From Ifrita kowaldi (Eukaryota; Chordata; Aves; Passeriformes; Cinclosomatidae), in NCBI GenBank assembly GCA_013398055.1, contig VZRS01002379.1, positions 59,169 through 123,168 on the forward strand: DNA of 64,000 nucleotides. The letters run 5' to 3'. Every line of letters starts with the position of its first letter. Position 1 is the first letter of the stretch. The notes under the pieces were generated by a model. That model was not told the DNA's origin. It saw nothing but the letters and a program-made list of their open reading frames with translations, and made no database searches. Shown piece after piece: positions 22,510-34,515 of this stretch. Made by a program: the position numbers and the translations under genes.

Positions 22510-24206
22510 TTCTGTGAATGGTGGCTCAGCTTAGGCCTGTGCTGCTTTCACTGCCTTTGCCTCATCCCATCACCTTGTTTTACTCCATCCTGCATTTTCC
22601 AAGGCTGGAATCATCCATCCTTCATTTTCCCCGTTGTCTGTAGCTGTGTGGAACAGCAACGTGAGCGATTTCGATTTGTCAGCTCCCGCCTCAAACCAGT
22701 CTGTGTCTCTACCCACAAATAACTCCCCAATAATTAAATTGTCCGGGTTTTGATCTTGCTCACAGGAGCAGAGCAATTTTCATTCCCTCATGGATTAGAT
22801 TATCCTGAAAGGTTATGATTCAAGCCTTCCCTTTTGCTCCGATATGATTCTTCCAGACCTGGGGACTGATAGGGCCCTGCACAGCACCAGGCCTCTGTTT
22901 TCTGTGTAAATACAGCCTACAAAATTTCAACAAGTCAGCCCTTGTGTGCCACACCGGGAGATTGATGACAAACCACATTATTTTTCCCCTCATAGAACTG
23001 CCCACAATTACAGCAGAGCTCTCTCCAAACACTGCTCTGTTTTTGTCCAGCAGGGAAAGGGCACCGGCACGGGCCGGGATCTGCAAGGCAACACTGAGCA
23101 GCATTATTTGGGGAAAATGCCCTTTTCTTCCCTCTTTTTTCCCCTTCCTCCCTATCCATGATAAAATATTGGAGCTGATTCTGCCACGTGGGTTTTTGCA
23201 AAGCCATGAACCCACCAGCAAAGGTTATCTCAATACCAAGGGAAGGAAAGGAGGGGCTCCCACTTGGAAAAATTCCCCGAGTTGCTCCTGGGATGCTGAG
23301 GCTGCTCCCAAACAGGGGCAGTTGGTGAAATTGGGATTATTAGTGGTTCCTGGAGGTCAGGTTTGTACCATGCTGGGGGTTTAATCCAAAACCCCCTGTT
23401 TTCTGTTGGCCTTGTGTTGATAATTCAGAGAATTAATAATTGCTCAGAGAACACCAGCAGCAGACAAATCCCCCAAGCTGTAAAATGTCAGGAATGAACA
23501 ATTTGCAACAAATACATTAAGAAGGTAATAAAAGGCTCCATCTCCTGAAAGAAGACACCTGGAGAAGTGAGACCACACTGCTGTTGTCATCCCATCATCC
23601 CTTAAATCCAGTTTTTTTAAATATCCAGTTTTTAATCCCTGATTTTTGTGCCATCCCTCCTGCATTCTGCTTCCATCTCTTCATCCATACCAAGACTGGG
23701 AAACCAGGGATTGCTGGGTGCTCTGATGATATTTCCAGAAATCTGCTGTCCTCCAGATAACTGAATTCCCAGACTCCATGGAGAACTTGGGAGCACCTGA
23801 AAAGCAGAATTTCCTTTCAAGTGAAAAACGCTCCGAGCATCAAACATCTGTCAAAATCCCCTAATTTGTCACGAGGCTGCTGCAGGCTCATCCATCATCC
23901 TGCCACGCTGCCCTGGAAATGGTGCTGAAAAGATCCAAGTCATTGCCTCCAAAATGTTTTCTTTATCTCTGGGCACCTTCAAATCTTCCAGGGGAGCCCT
24001 GAAATCTCTGCTCTCCGCACTCATTGTTTATAAAATGTGTTTAATTTGTGTGGTTTGTGTATGAAATGAGGGTGGTTGAGGTTTTTTTTCTTCCTTCAGG
24101 GGCATTTCTGGTTAAAACACGGATGTGCAGCAGATTTCTGAGCGATAAAGAAGCCTCTTGTGTGAAGTTTACCCCTTGAAACTTTAATTATTTTCTGCTA
24201 ATTCCA
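22510..24206. other. unique non-coding DNA, no gene supported
   Basis: Overlapping open frames on both strands at 22820-23384 reach 146 codons without a recognisable domain. No repeat or RNA gene noted. Confidence 0.5.
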
Positions 24207-24240
24207 TTTTTTGTTTTTGTTTTTGTTTTTTTTTTTTTTT
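24207..24240. repeat. T-rich tract with TTTTTG units
   Basis: Three TTTTTG-like units are followed by a pure T run. Confidence 0.9.
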
Positions 24241-25199
24241 ACTTATTTACTTAGATCTCTAAATAAATGGTGACATTCCAAGAGGTCCAGATAATTCAGA
24301 GCACTGTAGATAAGAAATGAATGACTTAATTCTTCTGTGATGGCACCCATATTACCAATATTTAGCCCAAAAAAATGGAGATTCCAATGAGACCAATTTA
24401 ATCAAGCTGATTTTTAGAGGCCAAAAATACAATTTCTGCAGTTTCTCATGCCTGTAAAAAATGTTGATGTGTATTTCTCTCCTTGGTACCCCAAAGTTTC
24501 TCAGTAATTTCTGTGAGGCTGTTGTGCCTCCTGAAGATTATGTAGCTGAAATTCCTGAAAATAGAGTCTAAAATTCCTCTGGAACTGCAAATTTTCTCTG
24601 CTTTGGTTGTTTGAAGTGAAATCTTTCTGAAAGCTTAACTCTTCCTTGGAATTTCAGATCATAAAAATCTGGAAAATGAAATAAGGCCTTGAGATTTCAG
24701 CCAGAGATGAGCCAGAATTAAAACACAAACTTCCAAATTCTGTGTGATTTTCTTGGATGTCAAAGCAGATTGGAGGGTGAAACCTTGTGATTGAAATGCT
24801 GATGTTCACTGCTCAAATTTAAGACAATTTTAATTCTAGGGAAATATTAAAAATCCAAGATTTGGTTCGAAGAGGACAAAGAATCGTCAGCAACTCAACT
24901 CAGTAGAGATTGAGTTTTTTACAGTTCCTGGGCAGGGAATGGGAAGGATTTTAAAGGAGTTTTGGCAGGGAAGGGGGATAAAGAGCATTGGGCCGATGCC
25001 TCCAGCAGCTCTGAAAATCCCACCAGTTTTCCATGAGATTTCTGACACCTCTGTGGAAAATCTGCACAGCTTAATCCTGGGAGCTGCAGCCCTGCTCTTG
25101 AGGAGAAGGATCCAGGATGGAGTTGGCAGCACTGGAAACCCTCTGTAGTGAGCTCAGAAATCCTCGCAGCAAACACCAATATATTTAATGCAGGGCTTT
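24241..25199. other. AT-rich non-coding DNA
   Basis: No gene, RNA or interspersed repeat supported. Frames are under 90 codons. Confidence 0.5.
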
Positions 25200-25217
25200 A
25201 AAAAAAAAAAAAAAAAA
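25200..25217. repeat. poly(A) tract, 18 nt
   Basis: Uninterrupted A run. Sequence to its left does not resemble a known retroposon tail. Confidence 0.9.
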
Positions 25218-25412
25218 GATTTAAATTTAATTTTTTTGTTGTTTATTTTTCAACAGCCGATCAGTTCAGCACATCCTGATCAGGCAGACCCTCTGTCAAC
25301 AGCTTGGGAGTCTTTGCAAGGAGGACAAGTTCAAGCTGTGGCCTTGCAAGGTGCTGAGTTGGGGTGGTGAGGTGAAAACCAGGGAAGAGCTGGCGTTGTG
25401 TTCCTTTGCCCG
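25218..25412. other. unique segment between A-rich tracts
   Basis: About 195 bases of ordinary composition. A T-rich run ending in CAG at about 25257 resembles a splice acceptor, but no donor or coding frame follows that would support an exon. Confidence 0.3.
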
Positions 25413-25474
25413 AAATAAAAAAACAGGAAAAAAAAAAGGGAAAAAAAGGAAAAAAAGAAAAAAAAGAAGAAAGG
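25413..25474. repeat. A/G homopurine tract
   Basis: Almost pure purine: runs of A broken by GG or G. Confidence 0.9.
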
Positions 25475-25838
25475 CAGCAATAAAGCAAAAGGCACTTCCT
25501 AAAGGTAGCCATTAAATCATTCAACACTCAGCTCCCCCGAGAGCAGAGGGCTCCTCTTTCCTTTCCAGGAGGGGTTTTCAGGAGCCATTCCTCATCCCCT
25601 CCTTGGTGTCTTCTCCCTGGGCATTATCCCAGACCCCATCCAGGGGCAGCACCGCAGCATTCCCTGGGATGGCCTTGGACCCATAGATCACTTCCCAAAA
25701 AGTTTCCAATGGCTCCCCAAAGAGCAGGGCCGAGGGCTCTGTTTTGCTCGTGATAATGTGCTAATGCTCCCAGACCCCGCATAAATCTTCCTCCTGCATC
25801 ATCATTTGTCAAAGTCACAACATGGGGCTGGAAACAGC
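25475..25838. other. unique non-coding DNA
   Basis: GC-moderate. No feature supported. Confidence 0.45.
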
Positions 25839-25894
25839 AAAAAAAAAAAACCCCAAAACTGAAAAAACCAAAAAAAAAAAAAAAAAAAAAGAAG
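25839..25894. repeat. A-rich tract with CCCC and CC interruptions
   Basis: Two long A runs (about 11 and 21 bases) separated by short C-containing spacers. Confidence 0.9.
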
Positions 25895-25944
25895 TAGGAT
25901 GAGATAGAAAACGTGGCTTTGTTTTTTTCGTCCCTCCCATGTGA

Positions 25945-25980
25945 TTTTCCTCCCTTCTCTCCCCCTTCTCCTTTTCTCTT
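25945..25980. repeat. homopyrimidine tract, 36 nt
   Basis: All 36 bases are C or T, without mirror symmetry that I can see. About 50 bases from the preceding A-rich tract. Confidence 0.9.
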
Positions 25981-27340
25981 AATCTCTAAACCATCTGATT
26001 GTAGAGAAAGGGTAAATAAAGGGTTTGGTTTCCTCAGTTTTTTGTGCGAGTGCACACGTGCGTGGTTTGCTGGACACTCCAAAATGGAAACTCAGAGTTT
26101 GCTGGAGGAGCCTCTGCCACCTCTGCTTAGGAAAATGCTTTTGGGGAGAGGCTTGGTCACCCTGGCTCTGGTTCCCAGTTTAGTCATCGTTTGGGCTGAT
26201 AAAATGGGATGGAAAAACACGATCGTATCAAAAGCCCTGATGGCTGAGGGAATTTGTTTTTAATCATCTCTGAGGGAACAATCCCACAGACCACATCAAA
26301 ATGTTCTCCAGTGCTTGCTTGAAGTGAAAAGAAGTTGTGGGAGAGAAAATCGAACTCGTTTCGATGTTTTATTTCTCTTTTCATCTCTGTTTCAATGTCT
26401 TCTTTTCAGTTTTATTTTTTTTCCCCCACCATCTCCTTGTCATCCTGATGAAATGGTTCTATTTAAAACATCTCCTGAAAATCACTGGATGGGGATGTTT
26501 AGCCAATGTTTGTGCTCTGAAGTGCCAAGGCAGACAGATTTTACTGGTTTTACCGCTGATAACTCTGTCTTAGATGAGTCCTCGAGGTCCAGAAAGGGAA
26601 TTGTGATGGCATTTGAGTCCTTGTGCCACTGTTGATAGATAAACACCCGTTACAGGTACATGGGCAGACAAGAAGGAAAATCAGGTGGTTTCTCCAGCAG
26701 CATTTAACTGGATCTGTTGGGAAGAGCCAAGACTTTGGACCTGACATTTCAATCATTATCAGCCCAGCCAGAAGCAGGTGAAAGCAGGTGGGAACTGAAG
26801 GGAAAACAAATGAGAACTGATGGAGTGCCACCAACCCCAGCTCAGTGTCCTGCTGTTTTTAGTCAATTATGATTAAATCCATGGACATGACAGGATAATC
26901 CAGAGCTCCAAGCCCTTCCCAGCCATTCCCAGCCTTGCCAGCAGTGCCACTGAGTCCCTGCAGGCAGCAAAGCAAGTTGAGACCAGCCCCACACACCCTG
27001 GGACACCCTTGGGGCAGTTCTGGGGGGCAGAACCCAGCCTGCAATGCCAGAAGAGGGCAGAATAAACAGAATCATTTCATTGAAGCATTAAAGGATAGTG
27101 TTGGTAGCCACTACTGGATTCCCAAATCCAGCCAGAGCCTGGAAACTCTTCCAGGGTTGGAGTGAGGAGCCGTGAAACCTCTCCTTTGTTGCACTCTGAC
27201 ATTTGATATGCATTAAATATTGAATATTAAATATTCTACTTAAGGCTGACCAGTCTCCCTGCATTGAAGTGGCTCCGTTGCTGCTCCCAGCTCTCTCCCA
27301 GGCTTTATCTCTGGTGTCCCCTTACAGCCTGGATCTGAGA
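25981..27340. other. unique non-coding DNA, no gene supported
   Basis: Frames of up to 116 codons without recognisable domains. A 15-bp near-perfect inverted repeat, GAATATT-A-AATATTC, lies at 27222-27236. Confidence 0.5.
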
Positions 27341-27430
27341 TCAGGCCGGCAAAGGGCCGGGATCGCTGTCCGTGCGGGAGCCCCGGCGGCGCTGGCAGCA
27401 TTCCCGAGCCCTGGCATCCTCCCCCGGCCC
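27341..27430. promoter_or_regulatory. small CpG-rich islet
   Basis: By hand count ten CpG dinucleotides lie between 27346 and 27426. It is too short to call a CpG island with confidence. Confidence 0.25.
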
Positions 27431-28379
27431 AAGTAGGCCTCACCTCAGGTAACTCTTCAAAAGAAAACTCTCAGTAATCAGAATGTGATGGGCGACACGT
27501 CAGGAAAAGGCAAATAAGAGCCTGAAATCCGGCATGAAGCCGCAGTGGAAAACAAGCCATGGGGTTGTTTCCATGAGGGAGCTTGGACGCCGTACAGGGG
27601 CTGGGGGGGCAGAGGGGGCACCCTGGGGTGGGATGTGGAAAGGAGGGCTCCTGGGCCAAGGGCTGCTCCTAACAGGATCCTCATGGAGCAGGTTTTGGGT
27701 TTCACACCCTGCTGACAATTTGCTCCAGTTGGTATCAGGAGGATGAGAAGGGAAATGTTTACGGGGTGTCTCTCTGGAGAGGAGAAGGAGCCACACAGTG
27801 CTGCAATGTCCTTTGGGATTTTCTTTCTGTCCCAAATTTGAGTGCAGCTTTTCCTTGTCCCGGGGATCCTGCCACGCTTTGGGAATTTGGGGATTTGTGG
27901 AGCAGGATGAGGCTCAATCCCAGCATCCCTGGCTGGGTACCACTGCTCTCCTTGCACACAGGATCCAGAGGGAGAGGGAAAACTGAACACAGAGCGGGGA
28001 TTGCTGCATCACCCCATCCTTCTCCTCCACGGGATCCCTGCCAGCCCTGGGGCACTGGGAATACTGGGATGGGGGAAGAGCCTGGGTTGATTGCAGCCCC
28101 TTCCTCACCCACCCCCATCCTCACATCCCTGAGGAGCCACCCCGATGTGATGGATGGGGTTATTCTACGGGAACACCGGTGGAAACTGGGCTGGAATTAT
28201 CCCTGCTCCTCTGATGCCTGTTTAACTGCCTCTTCATTAGGTATGTTTTCTATAAACAGAGATTAAATAAAAAAAAGAAAAGACACTGGAAATACTCAGA
28301 GGAAAGTGTGTCTTGGGGAGCCAAATGAAACTCCACATAATCCCTCTTCTCTCTGTGAGGAGAGAATAATGTCCTCCAA
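27431..28379. other. GC-moderate non-coding DNA
   Basis: Opposing open frames (170 codons minus, 27478-27990; 166 codons plus, 27766-28266) overlap heavily and show no domain. No gene is called. Confidence 0.5.
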
Positions 28380-28570
28380 TTAATTATATCGAGGCGTATA
28401 ATTACACACTTACACAGTCAAAGACATTTTGTAGCAGGAACGAGATTGAATGTCAATTCCAGCTTCCAAAACCACACGGAGTTAAAACAAATTTCAGCTC
28501 CCATATTGAACTTTTCAAGCCACTTTTATTAATACGGAGAGCGATTACTGTTGACTGGACAAATTATTTG
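28380..28570. promoter_or_regulatory. candidate conserved non-coding element (tentative)
   Basis: AT-rich, non-repetitive stretch with TTAATTATAT, GTATAATTAC and TTATTAAT cores. Proposed only from composition and motif content. Confidence 0.15.
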
Positions 28571-30635
28571 GGATGGAGTTTTTGCTGCAGTGCAGAGCTG
28601 GCAGTGCAGGACGCCAGACTCCACGGAGAACTTCAGGAAACCAATATATCTGTGCAAAAAAAAAAAAAAAATCTGGATTTTTCAGAGATTCTTATCAAAA
28701 ATAGATGCTGAATAATGGCTGGTTTGGCCAAGAACAATATGTGTTCTTCTTACCTAGGGGTTCCTTGTTTCCCTGTGGATTTTTGGCCTCCCTGTGCCAT
28801 TTCCCTCCCAAATTCATCCCGTGGAGGTGGCAATGCCATGTTTGATAGAACCAATGGCTCTGGTTTCAAGGAGCTGAAAGCACAAGATGAATTACTGGAA
28901 GATATTGAGCAACATTTTCATGCTGGGACTGAAAGGGAAGAGAGGCTCCTAAAAACCAGTCTTGAACACATCACGATTATTTAAAAGTAATCAAGCCAAT
29001 TAGAGAAAACTCAGCATTTTAAGTATGAATATGCACTCCTGGATATCTACTGAGGAATTCTGTTTTTCAGGCAATGTTTGCTGATGGATTCTGATGTTTC
29101 AGTCAGGGTTTCAGGACACAGATTTCTCCTTATAACCTTTGACCCAGCGTGTAAGGAGATACTTTATCACAGCCCTGTAACTATCCACTCCAACTGATTA
29201 TTTGCTTCAAGTTCAGCATGAGCTTAACTCCTCTTGTTGGCTCTGACATGGACATTCCCACCAGTATAATATTCCCAATCCCTCCTGTTATTACAGCATT
29301 CCCCATAACGGGAACCCCAATATTACTGAGGACTTTGGCAACCTTGGCCAATGTCAACAGAAATGGGAGGTGCTATTTCATTAATTTCCCCTGACTTGGG
29401 ACAAAAATAACTTCATCCATGTCTTGGTTTTGTGTTTCAACCTCCAGGAGAACAATTTTCTTAAAAAATAAAGAAATTGGTTACTTTATACCCCGGCTGG
29501 TTACATGAGACTGTAATTTCACAAGGCATCAGTGATTCCAGGGGCTGATTTTCTGACAGGCAAAAGAATGACCACACATTTGCGAGCATCAGTAGTCACC
29601 TCTCCTCATGCATAAAGCACACGGACACATTTTTGGCTGTCAGGGGCTGAGCAGCAGAACAGGGGAAGGAAGAAGCAGAGACGTGTTTTGGGTTCCTGAC
29701 ACGCAGGGTTGATGAACGGGGATCCGGAGTGAGGACAGAAAAATGGGTCCCCGTGGGGCAGGGCAAGATCTCGTCTAATAACAGAATGAGTGAGGAAATC
29801 AGGGCAACCACAACCTTCCTGCTGGGGGAGAGAGCGCAAAGTGCGGGAGCAAACACGTAGGGGAGGGAGAATCCATTGCCCAGGTAGGACTGGGTGTCAA
29901 CATATTTATGGTTTGATCTCTTCTATCTCCTCAGGTCCTCCTTAAGCTGGATTTGGGGGTTTGGTCCCTTTTTTTGTGTTTGATGAGGGGTTAAAATGAA
30001 CCCTTGCAAACCCTTCTGCAGGACTCTGTCATAAATTTGTCGCAACCCAAATGTTTAAAATCTCCGTGTAATAAAGGCCACGTGCACGACCCTGAGACTC
30101 TTGCAACAAATGGTTTTCCATTTTTAGTTTTACATTTTATTGTTATGATATTTTAATGCTGTACAATCAGCAAGAGCACCACAATCACATGGTTGAAGCT
30201 GGTATTAATAATTTTACAGCCAGTAAACACCTGAAACCTCTCCTCTCCTCCCTTTATTGGCTCCCTGGGTTTTTATGAGTGCATTGCTGCAAATAAGGCA
30301 GTGCAGGGAGCTGCCATGTTGGGAAAGACCAGGTGCCCACCTGTTTCAAAATCATTCTAAAAGTTAAGCTTGAAATGCTTTAAAATCATGTGGGGTTGAA
30401 TTTTGACCCAATTTTGGTCCCTGACCTGCACTTGGCTGTGATGGCAAAGCAGTTTGCCAAAAAGTGTCCTGAGTTTTGGGTCTATAAAGGATCCAGGAGA
30501 AGAGCAGAGTGAGGGGGGAAAAAGAATTCCTTAGCTTTATTTAGGGTCCTCTGGCAGGGTTGATCATTGTATGGGGTCGCCTTTTCCCTTTGGACTGTCC
30601 GCCCCTGTGGTCTCCCAGTGGGATGTTGGAGGGAG
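28571..30635. other. unique non-coding DNA, no gene supported
   Basis: Holds an 89-codon plus-strand open frame (28715-28984) with no known similarity and no splice context. An A run lies at about 28657-28671. AT-rich, non-repetitive sequence at 30,110-30,300. Confidence 0.5.
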
Positions 30636-30788
30636 TTGTGGCTGCTCCATCCCTGGAAGTGTCCAAGACCAGGTTGGATGGGGCTTGGAGCAACCTGGAA
30701 GGTGTCCCTGCCCATGGCAGGGGGTGGAATGAGATGAGATTTAAGGTCCATCCCAGCTCAAACCATTCCATGATTTCATGATTCCAAA
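30636..30788 (+). mobile_element. CR1 LINE 3'-end fragment (passerine-like type)
   Basis: Plus-strand tail with GTTGTGGCTGCTCCATCCCT, GTCCAAGACCAGGTTGGATG, GGAAGGTGTCCCTGCCCATG, GGCAGGGGGTGGAATGAGAT and CCATGATTTCATGATTCC at the 3' end. The region just upstream (30,540-30,635) may hold a more decayed part of the same insertion. Confidence 0.88.
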
Positions 30789-31311
30789 ATCTATTTCAGC
30801 CAACATGGCAGAAAGGAAGGGCTGGGTGGGTTTTTCTTGGCCTGAAGGATGTGTCCAAGTCTGTCCCTGTCCCACAAAGGTCAAAGCTCACCAAAACCGT
30901 TCGCTGAACGTAGATTCCCTCCAAAAACCAAGACTAGGGAGGGTTCAGGCCTGCCTTTGAAGGACAATTCAGACAATGTCCTCTGTGCCCTTTCCATGGT
31001 ACATGCAGATATAAATATATAATGTGGATTAAAATGAAGGCTGTGGCAGAGGGGAGAATGAAACCCAGGTCCCTCAAATCCCAAGTTACCCTTAACCACT
31101 GGATTGTTTTCCTCCCTTGTGTGAATGCTGCCTGTGCCCATTGTGTACAAACAGGAGAGAGATTTACTGGAGGAATAACCTCTGCCACAATAACCCACGT
31201 GTGTGCACAGATATAAATATATATATTCTCAATAGCAGCCTGCGAAAGCATCGCCTCGTAAAACGTCTCTGAACACTCAGTAAATTCTGGGCCAGATTTC
31301 AACTCATGTTC
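30789..31311. other. unique non-coding DNA
   Basis: Two ATATAAATATAT-type stretches occur at 31,008-31,022 and 31,210-31,227. No gene is supported. Confidence 0.5.
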
Positions 31312-32190
31312 CTGAGATAAGGACCAGAGGGAGGAGGAAGAAACAGACAGCAGCAATCCTTTCATCCCCCTGGCCGCAGCTGGTGGGGCCGTTCCTTTCA
31401 GCAGATGGGAATAAAAATAGATATATTTACAATTTACAATTGCAGTCGGAGGGAGAAAGGAGCAGCAGCGAACACAGAGCAGTCGTTTGCTAAACCCATA
31501 ATAGTGGGGATTATGCAGCGCTGCTGCTACAATAACATTCGTTTGCTGTCAGCGCTCCTGTGTAAAAACAAATTAGCTGGATGATTAATGAACATCCCGA
31601 GCAGCATGTGGATTCTCCTCGGTGATGCTCCAGCCCAGTGTGAAGCGAGCTGCTCTGAGCTGTCCCCGCTCTTTGTGCTGCGCTGTCCCCTGTGCCCACC
31701 TGGCTGCCACTGGCAGAGGGGGTTCCTGGCCCTTTTTAGGGGTTTTATTTAAATAACAATAAATAAGAGAAAAGTGAGAGTCCAGGAGTAGGTGCTGAGG
31801 TGAGAAATGTCTCCTTTGGGTTTGGTGTGACCTGAGGATGGCTTTGTGGGGAGGGGACCTGCTGCCAGCCTGCAACGAAACAGCCCTTGGATGGGGAGAG
31901 CCGATGGTGGACAGGAACAGGCTCTGCAGGGAAGAGGTCACAGCCAAAGTTCGAGGAGTGTTTGGACAATGCTCTGAGGCACAGGGTGGGATTTTGGGGT
32001 GTCCTGTGCAGGGCCAGGGGTTGGTCTGGATGACCCTTGTGCGTCCCTTTCGCTCAGGATGTTCCATGATGTGACTCTGAGGGTCACTCTGGGGCAGGTG
32101 GCGGCTCTGTGTGACCGGATGGGCTCCCGGGGGAAGGAGCAGAGCCGAGGAGCAGGCACAGAGCAGGGATCTGCTCCCTTCTCCCTGACA
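31312..32190. repeat. block D, copy 1 (assembly triplication)
   Basis: Identical by eye to 32362-33240. Its left end continues into unique DNA, and its right end is cut by an N gap. It contains one CR1 tail. Confidence 0.95.
31938..32078 (+). mobile_element. CR1 LINE 3'-end fragment in block D copy 1
   Basis: Plus-strand tail: AGTGTTTGGACAATGCTCTG, GGCACAGGGTGGGATTTTGG, GTGTCCTGTGCAGGGCCAGG, TTGGTCTGGATGACCCTTGT and a short ATGTTCCATGATG end. It belongs to the CR1 type with the GTCCTGTGCAGGGCCAGG signature, different from the copies at 15.3 and 30.6 kb. Confidence 0.85.
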
Positions 32191-32361
32191 NNNNNNNNNN
32201 NNNNNNNNNNNNNNNNNNNNNNNNNNNNNNNNNNNNNNNNNNNNNNNNNNNNNNNNNNNNNNNNNNNNNNNNNNNNNNNNNNNNNNNNNNNNNNNNNNNN
32301 NNNNNNNNNNNNNNNNNNNNNNNNNNNNNNNNNNNNNNNNNNNNNNNNNNNNNNNNNNNNN
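32191..32361. other. assembly gap, 171 Ns
   Basis: Run of N between block D copies 1 and 2. Open frames that cross it are meaningless. Confidence 1.
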
Positions 32362-32987
32362 CTGAGATAAGGACCAGAGGGAGGAGGAAGAAACAGACAG
32401 CAGCAATCCTTTCATCCCCCTGGCCGCAGCTGGTGGGGCCGTTCCTTTCAGCAGATGGGAATAAAAATAGATATATTTACAATTTACAATTGCAGTCGGA
32501 GGGAGAAAGGAGCAGCAGCGAACACAGAGCAGTCGTTTGCTAAACCCATAATAGTGGGGATTATGCAGCGCTGCTGCTACAATAACATTCGTTTGCTGTC
32601 AGCGCTCCTGTGTAAAAACAAATTAGCTGGATGATTAATGAACATCCCGAGCAGCATGTGGATTCTCCTCGGTGATGCTCCAGCCCAGTGTGAAGCGAGC
32701 TGCTCTGAGCTGTCCCCGCTCTTTGTGCTGCGCTGTCCCCTGTGCCCACCTGGCTGCCACTGGCAGAGGGGGTTCCTGGCCCTTTTTAGGGGTTTTATTT
32801 AAATAACAATAAATAAGAGAAAAGTGAGAGTCCAGGAGTAGGTGCTGAGGTGAGAAATGTCTCCTTTGGGTTTGGTGTGACCTGAGGATGGCTTTGTGGG
32901 GAGGGGACCTGCTGCCAGCCTGCAACGAAACAGCCCTTGGATGGGGAGAGCCGATGGTGGACAGGAACAGGCTCTGCAGGGAAGAGG

Positions 32988-33128
32988 TCACAGCCAAAGT
33001 TCGAGGAGTGTTTGGACAATGCTCTGAGGCACAGGGTGGGATTTTGGGGTGTCCTGTGCAGGGCCAGGGGTTGGTCTGGATGACCCTTGTGCGTCCCTTT
33101 CGCTCAGGATGTTCCATGATGTGACTCT
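32988..33128 (+). mobile_element. CR1 LINE 3'-end fragment in block D copy 2
   Basis: Same element as at 31938-32078, repeated because the block is repeated. Confidence 0.85.
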
Positions 33129-33554
33129 GAGGGTCACTCTGGGGCAGGTGGCGGCTCTGTGTGACCGGATGGGCTCCCGGGGGAAGGAGCAGAGCCGAGG
33201 AGCAGGCACAGAGCAGGGATCTGCTCCCTTCTCCCTGACAGCCCCCTGCTCCATTCCTTCTGGAACTTCTACCTTTTTTATTCCTTCCTAGCTCACATAC
33301 CTGAGGGGAATCAGAGCGAAAACCAACCATGGAGAGCTGGAATCTGTCACCAAAAGGCACCTCTGGAGATCTCCTGCTTGTTTTTCCTGCTCTACATATG
33401 GTGGCTGGAACCTCTGGGTGCTTTAAAGTTGTTTTTTTCACTTTGAAATACTCACCTGTCTCTCTCAGAGGTGTTTCAGATGATTCTGCAGAAGACATCC
33501 ATGGTGAATAAGTGATGAATGTGTTTTTTCACTATAATTAATCAATGCAGGATT

Positions 33555-33629
33555 AATCCAGGAGATGGACCTTGAAGATCCTCGTGGATCCCTTCCAGCT
33601 CAGGATATTCTGTGATTCTTTGATTCTAC
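33555..33629 (+). mobile_element. short CR1 LINE 3' tail in block D copy 2
   Basis: AATCCAGGAGATGGACCTTG, AAGATCCTCGTGGATCCCTT, CCAGCTCAGGATATTCTGTG and ATTCTTTGATTCTA are the last 75 bases of a CR1 tail, with the terminal ATTCTNTG repeats. Confidence 0.8.
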
Positions 33630-33649
33630 AAATGACCAAGGACAAAAGA

Positions 33650-33650
33650 N
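33650..33650. other. single-N contig join
   Basis: Separates copy 2 from copy 3 of block D. Sequence jumps back by 875 positions at this base. Confidence 0.9.
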
Positions 33651-33862
33651 CTGGCCCTTTTTAGGGGTTTTATTTAAATAACAATAAATAAGAGAAAAGT
33701 GAGAGTCCAGGAGTAGGTGCTGAGGTGAGAAATGTCTCCTTTGGGTTTGGTGTGACCTGAGGATGGCTTTGTGGGGAGGGGACCTGCTGCCAGCCTGCAA
33801 CGAAACAGCCCTTGGATGGGGAGAGCCGATGGTGGACAGGAACAGGCTCTGCAGGGAAGAGG

Positions 33863-34003
33863 TCACAGCCAAAGTTCGAGGAGTGTTTGGACAATGCTCT
33901 GAGGCACAGGGTGGGATTTTGGGGTGTCCTGTGCAGGGCCAGGGGTTGGTCTGGATGACCCTTGTGCGTCCCTTTCGCTCAGGATGTTCCATGATGTGAC
34001 TCT
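33863..34003 (+). mobile_element. CR1 LINE 3'-end fragment in block D copy 3
   Basis: Third appearance of the element at 31938-32078. Confidence 0.85.
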
Positions 34004-34440
34004 GAGGGTCACTCTGGGGCAGGTGGCGGCTCTGTGTGACCGGATGGGCTCCCGGGGGAAGGAGCAGAGCCGAGGAGCAGGCACAGAGCAGGGATCTGCT
34101 CCCTTCTCCCTGACAGCCCCCTGCTCCATTCCTTCTGGAACTTCTACCTTTTTTATTCCTTCCTAGCTCACATACCTGAGGGGAATCAGAGCGAAAACCA
34201 ACCATGGAGAGCTGGAATCTGTCACCAAAAGGCACCTCTGGAGATCTCCTGCTTGTTTTTCCTGCTCTGCATATGGTGGCTGGAACCTCTGGGTGCTTTA
34301 AAGTTGTTTTTTTCACTTTGAAATACTCACCTGTCTCTCTCAGAGGTGTTTCAGATGATTCTGCAGAAGACATCCATGGTGAATAGGTGATGAATGTGTT
34401 TTTTCACATATTCACATCAATAATTAATCAATGCAGGATT

Positions 34441-34515
34441 AATCCAGGAGATGGACCTTGAAGATCCTCGTGGATCCCTTCCAGCTCAGGATATTCTGTG
34501 ATTCTTTGATTCTAC
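34441..34515 (+). mobile_element. short CR1 LINE 3' tail in block D copy 3
   Basis: Same tail as 33555-33629. Confidence 0.8.

Larger units (their letters stand above)
32362..33649. repeat. block D, copy 2 (assembly triplication)
   Basis: Starts at the same base as copy 1 (offset 1050) and extends further right, until a lone N at 33650. It contains both CR1 tails of the locus. The 287-codon minus-strand frame at 32635-33498, the longest in the window, runs antisense to the first CR1 tail and is not considered a gene. Confidence 0.95.

Noticed and set aside
25240..25380. Exon with a splice acceptor at about 25257
   Set aside because: A pyrimidine-rich run ending in CAG exists, but there is no convincing donor and the frame matches nothing.
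28715..28984. 89-codon plus-strand frame
   Set aside because: No similarity recognised, no promoter or splice context, and length is within chance for this composition.
31585..32415. 276-codon frame crossing the N gap
   Set aside because: About 57 of its codons are undefined because they fall in the 171 Ns. It also joins two copies of the same sequence.
33600..34373. 257-codon minus-strand frame
   Set aside because: It passes through the lone N at 33650 and is the third appearance of the frame antisense to a CR1 tail.
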